Below are positions 50,938 to 62,946 of a DNA stretch of 64,000 nt, in pieces (position 1 is the first letter of the stretch; every line of letters begins with the position of its first letter). This DNA comes from Onchidella celtica (taxonomy: Eukaryota > Mollusca > Gastropoda > Systellommatophora > Onchidiidae): the NCBI GenBank assembly GCA_963931925.1, contig OZ007574.1, positions 31,585,461 through 31,649,460 on the forward strand. Reading direction: 5' to 3'. The notes beneath the pieces are model-generated. The model made no database searches and was not told the DNA's origin. It saw only the letters and a list, made by a program, of their open reading frames with translations. Made by a program: the position numbers and the translations under genes.

Positions 50938-51708
50938 TGAACTGCGTTTTCATCAGTGTCTGGCCCAGAACGGCCATCGATTTATTGAATACATGCCATA
51001 ACACAATTACCCACCACCCTCTGTAATCTGAATTTATCTTGATTGGCATTGATTTGATAAATATTCAGTGTATATACATATATTTCAGAAATCTTGTATA
51101 TGTTTGTGGATCTGACAAAACCGGGCTAATTGTGAATTTATTTTTCCTTTGATAAGTCTTGAATAAATCAAAATAAAATATTTCGAAGACGATTTCAAGC
51201 AAAATATTTTAAGTGAATGCAGAAAAAGGGCTAATCTTTCATGTCGTAAGCAAATCTCAATGTCCATAGAAAAATGTTTCTCTGTGGGTGGGGATGGGGG
51301 TTGGGGGGGGGGGGGTCCTCAGGAATATGGTATTTCACCTTAAGGCTGATTTCGTCAGATCCACTCACATGTTGTTTACAAAAGACCAGTTGAAAAGGTA
51401 GAATCTGTATAATGAAATGGAAATTATACCTTTCAATCGACCATTTTCGCTTGAAGGTGTGATGACACTTAAGCCTTTCGCCAGTATTTTTCTTTTTTCA
51501 GCACGTTTTTGTGACAACTTGATACCGGCTTTTCTGCAAATCTTGACTTGAGAGGAGTCCAGTCTTTACCCAAATGAAGGTGTAAGTGATGAATCATTCA
51601 GACGTCACTGAGAATCAGCAAAAATGCGCGTATCACACACCCTGTTTCGAGAAGCTGTGATTGGCAAAGACGTGTCGGGTATGTTTTCAGTGGTAGCGAT
51701 GTTGATAA

Positions 51709-51947
51709 CGCGACTTTAGTTCTTGTCTGTTCCAACTCCACTTTTTGCACAACTGAGAAATTCGACGTTAAACGTTGGCGGCTTTAGTATTATGATAAGG
51801 AGTTTGAATAAATCGGACGTGTGAAACAGCTTGATAATTGCCACAACGCATTTTAAACAAGTGTCAAAATGCGCATTTGTTACACCTCTTCTACATACTA
51901 AAAGATCTCCAGGGTTTCACAAAATGGAGATCAAGAACCAAGGTCTC
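51709..51947 (+). mobile_element. MITE family A, copy 4
   Basis: Starts CGCGACTTTAGTTCTTGTCT. The right end, CAAGAACCAAGGTCTC, is slightly shortened relative to other copies. Interior as in copy 1. Confidence 0.8.
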
Positions 51948-52039
51948 AATAAGCCTTAAGTCATTGGTTCTCAAAGTTCTGGGCCACATTCTTCAGCTAG
52001 CGATCTTGGGTTTCCTATTGGAGGTATTCGTTTTAGTCT

Positions 52040-52260
52040 AACACATTGGTAAAATTCTATTTAAAAAAAGTTGTTTTGTTTAGATCTGGAGAAAATTATG
52101 TAAACGAGTATGAAAGTTATTAAATCAAGTTGTAGATCTTAGTCTCTGTCGGAAAGGACAAGATGGGTTGCGGGTCCACGTCAGAAGATGATTCATTCAC
52201 GGATCCGCAGCCATAGTGCCTTCTTCTCATATGCATGAATTGTACACATTCAGATAAATA
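52040..52260 (+). repeat. dispersed repeat family B, copy 3 (3' part)
   Basis: TTGTTTTGTTTAGATCTGGA, TCAAGTTGTAGATCTTAGTC, GGATCCGCAGCCATAGTGCC and CATATGCATGAATTGTACAC match 14745-14945. Confidence 0.7.
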
Positions 52261-52654
52261 TGTTTTATTGATAGTTGGCAATTACATGCCTCACATTAAA
52301 TTTTGGGGCTCAATTAAACATTTATTTTTCCAAAATGGTTTTTTTTTTTTCATATCCAGAAGCCAAATGCTGTCAATGTCATTATGGAGACCTAGGATCA
52401 AGCACACTGGACCAATGAAGGCAATTCCCCATCTAGCTGGGCACTATGAACTGCTACATTTAGCAAAGGGTTTAGAGATTGCACGTCGTCACGATAACGA
52501 CCACACTGTGCTTGGAAAAAGCAAGACGATAGACAGAATATTACAGTAATGATAGGATAGAAAGAGACTTTACCAGAGGCGTCCACCAACCACCCACCTT
52601 GAGAATACAATTACAAGTCTTCCAACAGGAGTTCCCAACGTGGAGGGGGGGGGG

Positions 52655-52918
52655 GCGGTAAATTTCGTCCACCCAGAGGGTATATTTGCCCAAAGACCTA
52701 GAAATTGCTGCCAGATAAGATATATTATAAAGCACACTGAAATTTTCAAGAAACATCTTAAAACACACCTTTTCATTTGATGGAATACAACACAACTATG
52801 TTATTTATTCTGTTTCTGGCTGTTGTCACGTTTTAGTATCTTTTTTGTATTGGTAGAACGATTGTACGGGGCTGAAAGCTTATAATCCGGAATAAAATGT
52901 TAATCATTTATTTATTAA

Positions 52919-52961
<43 letters not shown>

Positions 52962-52981
52962 ACCATTATTATTATTACTAC
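52655..52981 (+). mobile_element. L2/CR1-like LINE 3' end fragment
   Basis: Encodes FAQRPRNCC and then FKKHLKTHLFI (the FKxxLKTHLF C-terminal motif of L2/CR1-type RT) before a stop. A 3' UTR and an (ATT)n tail at 52920-52975 follow. The tail is the insertion point of the LTR starting at 52982. Confidence 0.6.
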
Positions 52982-54049
52982 TGTCACGATCACGTGCGTG
53001 AAGATTGTCACGACCACGTGTGTGATGTGCACTTAACTTCTTTACCTTTCAAACCCAGCTAACAAGCCAAGCAAGCAGACCAGCGATCAACGGACACATG
53101 GAGTGAGATTTAAATTAAACGATATTTAATTCTAAATGCATGACAAAACTGATGTCAAAACATTCAATTCATGATAATCAAACATACAATCATAAAAACA
53201 GAGATAGTTGAAATTCACTCTTGGGGATCATGGCTACTCTCTACTCCCCAACTCGCATCTAGATCTAACCCCCTTTTCCATAAACTTAATTACGTATACT
53301 CAATAGTCTCTGTCAACAGCTGCTCTCCTCGTTGATGCAGTTTCACGTCTCCAGAGTTCAAACGATCCTTCCTAGATCTCTAGCTTCAACGATAAAAGGG
53401 GAAACAGACGCCCCTGGCTTCACACAAACAAGAAATCACAGTTCACACCCGCCGTCGTAGATCACGAGCTCTTGAAGGGTTCCCATCCCGTCATCAGGAC
53501 TCCTCAACTTCTGCAAACACATAGCACACAGACGGTTCACACCCGCCATCGCAAATCACGAGCTCCTGAAGGGTTCCCATCCCGTCATCAGGACTCCTTA
53601 ACTTCTGGTCCCCATGGCACGACCTTTCACTTGTCGCCCGGACCGATAAATTCTTCTTGTTGGGAAATAACTGGGAACATCATAGATCCCTCACACACCT
53701 AACACTTCTGGTCCCCACTGGCACGACCTTCCACTTGTCGCCCGGACCGATACTCCCTGCGTCTTCCTCTTGGAATGAATAATTTTGGGAACCCCGTGTG
53801 TCGAGCTTTTCCTCTATTTATACTCCCGAGGTTTTTGCACACGCGACTAATTTAAAGGGAGTCGTGTGTATCTTTTCACGCTCGTCAAATGTTAAAAACC
53901 GTGTTTTCCCCTGCTAAGCTCACCCCCTCTAGACTCGTGGTGCACAAGGCCACCGACCTTCCTCGTGATAGTAATCTTTCATGCTAGTCAACAACTTTAA
54001 ACTCCCCTTCTCCCCTACTAAGTTTACCCCCTCTTCCTTAATCGTAACA
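52982..54049. mobile_element. solo LTR with 4-bp target duplication
   Basis: A 1068-bp block starts TGTCACGATCACGTGCG and ends CCTTAATCGTAACA, with CTAC on both sides (52978-52981, 54050-54053). Its TG...CA ends are Gypsy-like. It contains internal tandem duplications: GGGTTCCCATCCCGTCATCA is present at 53478 and 53573, and TTGTCGCCCGGACCGAT at 53631 and 53734. No gag or pol is adjacent, so it is a fossil. Orientation uncertain. Confidence 0.75.
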
Positions 54050-54360
54050 CTACTACTATTCGTATGGATTTGTATACATATTGTTTAAATATAACCGTTT
54101 GCAAAATCTGAAGTTGAGAGGAAGTTTCATGTACAACTTTTTTCTCCCGTCTTGGACTAAACGATCGACATTTTATACTTAGTACTGAACAAAACAGTGC
54201 AGGGATAGATTTACTTATGAAAAGTTGCCATGGGTAAACGGGACGAAACAATAGTTGGGAACTCCTGACTTGACCGTAATATTATGTTTCTCACTGCTGC
54301 AAAATTTTCACTTGAATTAAACGTTGTGCTATATCAATGCAAATCCTCATCCAGAAAAAT

Positions 54361-54488
54361 CGCGACCTTAGTTCTTGTTTGTTCCAACTCCACTTTTTGC
54401 ACAACTGAGAAACTCCACGTTAATCGTTTGCGGTTTTAATATTATGATAAGAAATTAGAATAAATCGGAACTGTGAAACAGTTTGATA
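54361..54488 (+). mobile_element. MITE family A, copy 5 (3' truncated)
   Basis: Starts CGCGACCTTAGTTCTTGTTT and runs through TAGAATAAATCGGAACTGTG to GTTTGATAATG, then loses similarity. The right half is missing. Confidence 0.8.
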
Positions 54489-55050
54489 ATGTATTCTATC
54501 ATTCCTGAAAACGTCATGAAGGTATCTTACCAATGGGAATAGAACTGCAGTGCTAACAAGTTTTTCTTACACTTTGTAATTCAACTACAAAACTTTACAA
54601 ATGAGTTTCTCAAAATGCGCTGATGTGGAGATTCAAAAAAGTAGTGCTGGGAGGGAGGCGAGCCTATTGATTTTTCTGGATGCTGGATGTAAACATGAGT
54701 TTGTTTTTCCTTTTAGTATCACTTGCATGTCGCAGTTTCAGTCCTTGTGGTCAGTGGCGGATCTACTGTGAAGCTTAAGCTTCAGGGCCCCTAAGCCTGG
54801 AAAGGCATGAGAGCAACTTGTTTTAAACTGATTTTGGGATTGCCCTGTTGTTGCCGGTTGCGATGGGGTGTCGTGACAGCTTAAGCTTCAGGGTCCTAAA
54901 CATGTAGGTGCACCGCCGCTTGTGATTCCTGAATGTCTTTACTTTTGTGTGTTTGTTGGCAAAAATCTGATTTTTAGGGAGGGAAGGAAGTATAAAAGTT
55001 GAAAATCCATATCAGGCACGGTCGTGAGACACATCTCGGTGTCGGTACCA
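54489..55050. other. non-coding, no gene seen
   Basis: CTTAAGCTTCAGGGCCC and CTTAAGCTTCAGGGTCC occur ~110 bp apart (54774, 54880), a small direct repeat. Nothing else supported. Confidence 0.4.
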
Positions 55051-55053
55051 GCG

Positions 55054-55262
55054 ATGTCGTTTCGTTTCGCTGTCGTTTCGCTGTCGTTTCGCTGTCGTTT
55101 CGCTGTCGTTTCGCTGTCGTTTCGCTGTCGTTTCGCTGTCGTTTCGCTGTCGTTTCGCTGTCGTTGTTTCGCTGTCGTTGTTTCGCTGTCGTTTCGTGTT
55201 GTTCGGAGATTTGCAACGGCGCGATTCGATTCGTTTCGGTGTCGTCTCGGTGTCGTCTCGGT
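55054..55262 (+). repeat. 11-bp minisatellite (TTTCGCTGTCG)n
   Basis: About a dozen near-perfect units at 55060-55197, then variant TTTCGGTGTCGTC-like units to 55262. It yields long false frames on both strands (Ser/Phe/Arg-rich and Gln/Arg/Asn-rich). Confidence 0.95.
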
Positions 55263-55324
55263 TTCGTCTCGGTGCCGCCTGTATGGGTTTCCAGCCCGGC
55301 TACATGCAGTTACATTACGTACAT

Positions 55325-56180
55325 AGATAAACGGACAGACACTCAGACACACAGAAAGACGCACACAGACAAGACACACAGACAGAAAGACCACACACAC
55401 ACACAGAACGACACACACATACAGACACACACACAGAGACACAGACAGACAGACAGACGGACAGACACAGACGCACACACAGAAAGACAAAGACAGACAC
55501 ACAGAGAAACACGGACACAGACACACAGAACAGACGCACACACAGAACAGACGCACACACAGAAACAGACACACAGTAACAGACACACAGTAACAGACAC
55601 ACAGTAACAGACACACAGAAACAAGACACACAGACAGAAACACACAGACATAGACACGCACACAGACAAGCAGACATAGAACAGACACAGAAAGACCGAC
55701 AGACACGCAGAAACACAAGACAGAAAGACCGACAGGCAGAAAGACAGACAGACAAAGACCGACAGACGGACACAGAGACACACAAAGACCGACAGACACA
55801 TTCACATTCACACAGACACACAGAAACGGACAGAAAGACGAGACACCCACAGACAGACACACAGAGACGGAGGCACAGACAGACACACAGAGACAGAGAC
55901 GCACATAACGGACAGGCACACACAAACGGTCAGACTGGCGCGCACACACACACACAGTCAGACTGGCGCACACACACACTCACAAACACACACTGTCAGA
56001 CTGGCGCACACACACACTCACACACACACACTCTGTCAGACTGGCGCACACACACACTCACACACACACACTGTCAGACTGGCGCGCACACACACTCACA
56101 CACACACACACACTGTCAGACTGGCGCACACACACGACTCTCACACACACACACACTGTCAGACTGGCGCAGACACACGA

Positions 56181-56215
<35 letters not shown>

Positions 56216-56665
56216 AGAGACAGAAAGATAAAAAAAGTAAGACACAGACAGAGGCAGACATACGGGCACGGACAGACAGAGATAGACGCAGACACACAGA
56301 CTGACACACGGAGAGACGCAGACAAACGGGCTTACACACAGACACGGACGGAGAGACAGATACACTGATACAGAGGCAGACAGACACCCAGAGAGACACA
56401 CACAGAAGGACAGACAGACACAAACACTGACAGGCAGACACAGATTGACAGACACATATTGACACAGACACGCAGACAGAATGACACACACACAGACTGA
56501 CACACAGAAGACAGACCGACACACACAGACGGGCACAAAGACAGACAGACACACAGACACAGAAAGACAGACACAGTCAGACATAGACACAGACAGACAT
56601 AGACACACAGACAGACAGAAACAGTTAGCGACTCACACACACAGACACACACACACACACACATA
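55325..56665 (+). repeat. CA/ACAG-rich simple repeat block, 1.3 kb
   Basis: Almost pure mixtures of ACAGACAC, ACAGACAG and CACACA. Within it, 55925-56180 is a higher-order array with ~50-bp units containing CTGTCAGACTGGCGCACACA (about seven units). The block explains the Cys/Val/Ser-rich minus frames and Thr/His/Arg-rich plus frames of 70-350 codons. Confidence 0.95.
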
Positions 56666-57027
56666 CACAAGAAATTTTGAGAAAGCTAAAAGATACAAAA
56701 AAAAGGCCAGTTCTATTCAGGCCGCTACCTAGAGGCACGAATAGACAAAACACCACACCATTACTCTATTCATGCGTTTAAGTGCTCTTGGTAGCGGCCA
56801 GAATAGATATCTCCCCCCCCCCAAAATGACGGAGTGAATCTTTCATGCCATATAAACTTATAAATGGTTAACCACATGGAACCCATTTTTACTGAAAAAG
56901 CAAGACGCCCAGCTTTAATATCGCATAACATTTGAGTTGAAAAGAATAAAGACAGTCTAGCAGTTTTCTGTTTTTTGGGCTGCAGACGGACTTCGTAGGA
57001 CTGCATAGGCACAAGCAACAATGTACA

Positions 57028-57355
57028 GTGTATTATGTGCATACACCGTCTCCCACAGCCCAGCTCGCATACGCAACTGTGCCTTCTGATGACAAAAAGG
57101 CACATATTAAGCATAACTATAATTATGTAGTTCAAACTCAAGTTTCTGCACTATAATAATAATAATATGTGCATACTGTACTAAATTATCTGCATACTAC
57201 ACTATATTACATGTAGTTCAAACAGTTTCTGCACTATATTAAGTGCATACACTGTGTCCCACAGCCCAGCTCGCATATGCAACTGTACCTTCTGATGACA
57301 AAACGACATATATTATACATAACTGCATGTAGTTCAAAGCGAGTTTCTTAAATTG
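57028..57355 (+). repeat. ~205-bp tandem duplication, two units
   Basis: 57040-57150 and 57240-57345 share CCACAGCCCAGCTCGCATA, GCAACTGT, CCTTCTGATGACAAAA and ATGTAGTTCAAA. Intervening TGCATACT-type words are also repeated. Confidence 0.75.
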
Positions 57356-57384
57356 GCCGAATGCCCCCGACGGCGATATATTTG

Positions 57385-57750
57385 GGACAAGGTGGACTTG
57401 AGGCAAGGTGCGCTCGCCTCTCATGCCAGGGGCACGGGGTTCGATCCTATTTTCGGTGCAGGCAAGTTGGAATTTTTTTTCGGGAGAAACAATTCCTGTC
57501 CCTGATCCTATGGTAGGTAGGATCGAGGACCTAGGCTTCCAGGATAAGGACGAAAAACGCGGAGGACCCGGACGCGGCGTGCACGTTGCGCACCTTAAAG
57601 ATACCTTTACAGTTAAAGTCGAGGAGAGCTGGCCGAACAAGGCCGGTTGACCGCCCAAACTTCTATAAAACTAATCCCTACCAAAAACACAGACAGAAAC
57701 AAGAACAAGAAAAGTGAGGTGTAAATGCCAATGGCAGCGAAACCTCCTAA
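57385..57750 (+). mobile_element. tRNA-derived SINE (family G), most complete copy
   Basis: The head is tRNA-like: GGTGGACTTGAGGCAAGGTG (A-box region), CGCCTCTCATGCC, then GGGGTTCGATCCTATTTT (B box). The body carries AATTCCTGTCCCTGATCC, GGCGTGCACGTTGCGCACC and GAACAAGGCCGG. The 3' part carries AAACTAATCCCTACC and GTGAGGTGTAAATGCCAATG. SINEs are transcribed by RNA polymerase III and copied by LINE enzymes. The partner LINE is not identifiable from the tail. Confidence 0.75.
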
Positions 57751-58140
57751 AATCAAGATTTGAGCATTGCTGTGTGTAGTTTTAGCCTGGGTTACATGCC
57801 TGTATCTTCTAAAATGGGGATCTCATAATGACATTTTGTTTGCGATGTGATGTAATTCTTCCTATTTCTGACTAGCCTTGAGGATTTTTTGGCTCTCCCC
57901 TGAAATTATGATTTCTGCATCATGCGACGTTTTGTCAACGTACGGTAAAAACCATGCAGCCTTATTTGCACAGATTCTGCAGCCGTCTGTGACATCCTAT
58001 AATTGATCGTGTAGATGTATCAGATAGGCTATGTGACGACAACGGCTTTGATCCAAACCATGCAGCCGTCCGCTGACATTTCCGCTGTTTTGGTTACCAA
58101 ACTCTCAACACAACGTGTCGCTGGAACGATGGGAGGGGGA
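57751..58140. other. non-coding, no gene seen
   Basis: No feature supported. The word CCATGCAGCC repeats (57952, 58059). Confidence 0.4.
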
Positions 58141-58154
58141 GGCAATGGACGCCA

Positions 58155-60505
58155 GATAGCCACCCCTCCCCTCCCCCCCTCCCACATCATATACACACAT
58201 ATATCCCTCCCCTCCCCCCCCCTCACATCATATACACACATATATCTCTCCCCTCCCCCCTCCCACATCACATATATCCCTCCCCCCCCTCACATCATAT
58301 ACACACATATCCTCCCCTCCCCCCCCTCACATCATATACACACATATCCCTCCCTTCCCCTCACATCATATACACACATATCCCTCCCCCCCTCACATCA
58401 TATACACACATATCCCTCCCCTCCCCCCCTCATCATATACACACATATCCCTCCCCTCCCCCCCTCACATCATATACACACATATCCCTCCCCCCCCTCA
58501 CATCATATACACACATATCCCTCCCCTCCCCCCCTCACATCATATACACACATATCCCTCCCCTCCCCCCCTCACATCATATACACACATATCCCTCCCC
58601 TCCCCCCCCTCACATCAAATACACACATATCCCTCCCCTCCCCCCCCCCTCACATCATATACACACATATCCCTCCCCTCCCCCCCTCACATCATACACA
58701 CACATATCCCTCCCCTCCCCCCCTCACATCATACACACACATATCCCTCCCCTCCCTCCCTCACATCATATACACACATATATCCCTCCCCTCCCCCCCC
58801 TCACATCATATACACACATATATCCCTCCCCCCCCCCTCACATCATATACACACATATCCCTCCCCTCCCCCCCTCACATCATATACACACATATCCCTC
58901 CCCTCCCCCCCTCACATCATATACACACATATCCCTCCCCTCCCCCCCTCACATCATATACACACATATCCCTCCCCCCCCCCTCACATCATATACACAC
59001 ATATCCCTCCCCCCCTCACATCATATACACACATATCCCTCCCCCCTCACATCATATACACACATATCCCTCCCCTCCCCTCACATCATATACACACATA
59101 TCCCTCCCCCCCTCACATCATATACACACATATCCCTCCCCTCCCCCCCCCCTCACATCATATACACACAAATCCCTCCCCTCCCCCCCTCACATCATAT
59201 ACACACATATCCCTCCCCTCCCCCCCCCCTCACATCATATACACACATATCCCTCCCCTCCCCCCCCTCACATCATATACACACATATCCCTCCCCTCCC
59301 CCCCCCTCACATCATATACACACATATCCCTCCCCTCCCCCCCCCCTCACATCATATACACACATATCCCTGCTCTCCCCTCACATCATATACACACATA
59401 TCCCTCCCCTCCCCTCACATCATATACACACATATCCCTCCCCACCCCTCACATCATATACACACATATCCCTCCCCTCCCCCCTCACATCATACACACA
59501 CATATCCCTCCCCTCCCCCCCTCACATCATATACACACATATCCCTCCCCCCCCCCTCACATCATATACACACATATCCCTCCCCCCCCCCTCACATCAT
59601 ATACACACATATCCCTCCCCTCCCCCCCCTCACATCATATACACACATATCCCTCCCCTCTCCCCCTCACATCATATACACACATATCCCTCCCCTCCCC
59701 CCCCTCACATCATATACACACATATCCCTCCCCTCCCCCCTCACATCATATACACACATATCCCTCCCCCCCTCACATCATATACACACATATCCCTCCC
59801 CTCGCCTCACATCATATACACACATATCCCTCCCCTCCCCCCCCCCCCCTCACATCATATACACACATATCCCTCCCCTCCCCTCACATCATATACACAC
59901 ATATCCCTCCCCTCCCCTCACATCATATACACACATATCCCTCCCTCCCCTCACATCATATACACACATATCCCTCCCCTCCCCCCCTCACATCATATAC
60001 ACACATATCCCTCCCCTCCCCCCCCCCTCACATCATATACACACATATCCCCCCTCCCCCCCCCACATCATATACACACATATCCCCCCTCCCCCCCTCA
60101 CATCATATACACACATATCCCCCCTCCCCCCCCCTCACATCATATACACACATATCCCTCCCCCCCTCACATCATATACACACATATCCCTCCCCTCCCC
60201 CCCCCTCACATCATATACACACATATCCCTCCCCCCCTCACATCATATACACACATATCCCTCCCCTCCCCCCCCCCCTCACATCATATACACATATATC
60301 CCTCCCCTCCCCCTCTCACATCATATACACACATATCCCTCCCCTCCCCCTCTCACATCATATACACACATATCCCTCCCCTCCCCCTCTCACATCATAT
60401 ACACACATATCCCTCCCCTTCCCCCCCTCACATCATATACACACATATCCCTCCCCTCCCCCCCCCCTCACATCATATACACACATATCCCTCCCCCCCC
60501 CCCCA
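58155..60505 (+). repeat. ~40-bp minisatellite, 2.3 kb, ~55-60 units
   Basis: Each unit is CTCACATCATATACACACAT followed by ATCCCTCCCCTCC and a C-run of variable length; unit length varies ~33-46 bp mostly through the C-run and loss of the CCCCT block. Units are otherwise almost identical, implying recent expansion. An 880-codon plus frame (58015-60657) made of SHHIHTYPSPP-like repeats is a by-product, not a gene. Confidence 0.97.
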
Positions 60506-60614
60506 CCACACATAGTTACATACCTCTTTTTGAAGAGAACAGAAGGTGCATAAGAACAGTGGTGAGATGGGATGGGGATATTACAAGTTTTTTCAGGATT
60601 TATTATTATTTTTA

Positions 60615-61050
60615 TACTAGCCCGCACGTCTTGCAACAAACGTTTAAACCGCTGTAACTTCTCAGCCGCTGGAGATAACTGAACGAACAAAAAAAAAAAG
60701 CCTTGTCATTTTTAATTCAAGTTCTCTTCCTCCCACAAATGAACTAGATCTAAACGAGCATTTCGGGCAAATCAGAATTGGTCAAAACACTTTACCCGAC
60801 GGGCTAAAACTTCATTATGAATACAGGTGAAATTAAGGTTGATATAATAATGCGTTTTACAGTTTTATGGTTCCAGTTCTGAACATGGTTGTTTGGTTCC
60901 CCAAGACAGAACATCAAAGCATTTGTTCAAAGTTTGTTTCATATTTTAAAAAGAATGAATGATCTAACTCGTTCAAAAGTTACAGCTGCTTTAAAGTTTG
61001 CTGTAGGACTCATGCGGCTTAGTATACTTATCATATATGAAATGGGATCT
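60615..61050 (+). repeat. dispersed repeat family F, copy 2
   Basis: Second copy of 1383-1794, beginning CACGTCTTGCAACAAACG, with AGCCTTGTCATTTTTAATTC and AAGTTACAGCTGCTTTAAAG. Diverged; class unknown. Confidence 0.6.
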
Positions 61051-61194
61051 GAAAGCATTGCATTTGGGTGCACCATGTACTTGCACAGCATATTTGCTGA
61101 CCGGAGCTTGTCCTGTCATCTCTGAATTTATCTCGAATAATCCACCAGTGTAGATCTATCACCCACCCTCCCCACCTTTTGCCACCTTTTGGCC

Positions 61195-61310
61195 ACTGAT
61201 TATCAGTCTACAGATTGCCGAGGCTCATCGGTCAGAGTCTCATTGAACCCGGGACCCTTGACATGAGAGGCGAGCACCTTGCCTCTAGACCACCTTGCCC
61301 CCTATATTGC
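61195..61310 (-). mobile_element. SINE family G, partial, minus strand
   Basis: TTGAACCCGGGACCC, ATGAGAGGCGAGCACCTTGC and CTCTAGACCACCTTGCCCC are the reverse of the tRNA-like head. It shows the undisturbed SINE end that is interrupted by a hAT element at 33722. Confidence 0.6.
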
Positions 61311-62037
61311 TCACACTGAACTTTAATATGTGAAATTCTTTGGGAAGAGAACAATCACATTTTCAATAAACCCATCAGTCTTGTATGTACGTAAAAGAAA
61401 GGATCCTCACTCAATTCTTTGTCTTCATTCAAATCTACGCTGTTTTTCTCTCTTTCTGACTGGGAGGGCGCCTGTAAAGATGTCTGGGCAAAGGTGCTTT
61501 AGGTGTTTTATGCGGATACTGCTTAAACATGTCTTTCCCGAATTCCAATTTTTTGCTGCTCGAATATAAATACAGATATGTTTTGTGAAACTGTTCCCCA
61601 CCTTGTTCACTAAACAGTCCCAACCCGAAATCCATGTAATTTTATCCATAGCCAAAACTGATCAGTGCGGCGTATAGGAATAAATTATTCAGTAAATGCG
61701 CATTTTCAATAACAGAGCCTACACTTTCCAACCGGACCGGCTTGGGCCTATTACTATTAACAGTTTTGCACGAACCGTGTTTAGGAGTGTCTCACAGTCA
61801 AATGAAACATATTAGATGAAAAAAAAAAAAAAGACAATATTATGCTTGTGGAAAGAATGTCTATTTGACATTTCTGTGTAGTTTGACTGCCACATTCTGC
61901 ACACTACTATGTCACTGTCAGTTTTCGGGTCGACACAATGGATGAAAACAATGACCGTTTACGCTCGTGTTCTTTTTTCCATACAAGTAAGAGTACAATA
62001 AATAATTGCTACAATGTTTGTAGTTTCCGTGTCATGT
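61311..62037. other. non-coding, no gene seen
   Basis: No repeat copy or coding stretch recognised. Confidence 0.4.
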
Positions 62038-62287
62038 GGCGAACTTACCTCTTGTTTGTTCGAACTCCACTTTTTGCGTTAATGAGAAATCCGGCGTTAA
62101 ACGCTTTGTGGCTTTCATATTGTGATAAGGAGTTAGAATACACCTGGACTGTGAAACAGCTTCATTAAGTGCCACAGTGCATTTTAAACAAGTGTCAAGG
62201 TGTGCATTTGTTATACCTCTTCTACGTACTAAAAGATCTAAAGTTTTTCAGAAAATGGAGATAGAACAAACAAGAACTTAGGTCGCC
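62038..62287 (+). mobile_element. MITE family A, copy 6
   Basis: A complete 250-bp copy. The left end GGCGAACTTACCTCTTGTTT and the right end CAAACAAGAACTTAGGTCGCC are inverted with mismatches. ATGT flanks both sides (62034-62037, 62288-62291), a candidate 4-bp duplication. Confidence 0.85.
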
Positions 62288-62587
62288 ATGTATTGCCAGG
62301 ATGATGTTTACATTCCAATAAAGTAGTGTGGATATTTGGTTCACACAGCTCAACCTAATTTAGCAACCGCGATGTTTGTTAAAGAATTACGGAGATGATT
62401 CCTTTCCTTTTCTGGCCCAGATTTTAATGCTTTCCCGCAAAGACTGAGACTACTGAAAGATATTTCTTTGTTTGAGAAATTAAAAAACGGGGATAAAATC
62501 AGTCCTATGTAGAAATATCTACTGACTGACGGAGTCTCCCTTAAGCCTAGTATACTCTCTATGATGTGAACATATAATTGTACATGC

Positions 62588-62618
<31 letters not shown>

Positions 62619-62946
62619 GGGGAAGAGGGAGAGCGAGAGCTAGGGAGAGAGAGAGAGAGTTGTTACTTCATTGTAAAGCACTTTCGCTCCACTTTGTGGA
62701 GACAGGCGCTACTGTGTTCCATTATTATCCCTAGCCAAAACGCCCGTTTCCCGACGGTAAAAAACGGACATACAGACTTGTTGTGACATAATCTGGGCAG
62801 GCCTAGCGGGCCTTGCCAAAGAATAAGCCTGAAGTCCTAAAGGTCACATCTATTTGTCTGTCAGTGTTAGGGGAAAATTGAAATCTTCATGGTCAACGTA
62901 ACGGAAGCCTGCACAGATGTTACACGTGGACTTCAACGGTTTAGAC
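62288..62946. other. non-coding with GT/GA microsatellite
   Basis: (GT)n then (GA)n at 62586-62660. No gene seen. Confidence 0.5.

Noticed and set aside
54939-55979. 346-codon Cys/Val-rich minus frame
   Set aside because: Reverse reading of ACAG/CA simple repeats and the 11-bp array.
58015-60657. 880-codon open frame
   Set aside because: It is the translation of a ~40-bp minisatellite (SHHIHTYPSPP-like repeats); no unique domain, no start context.
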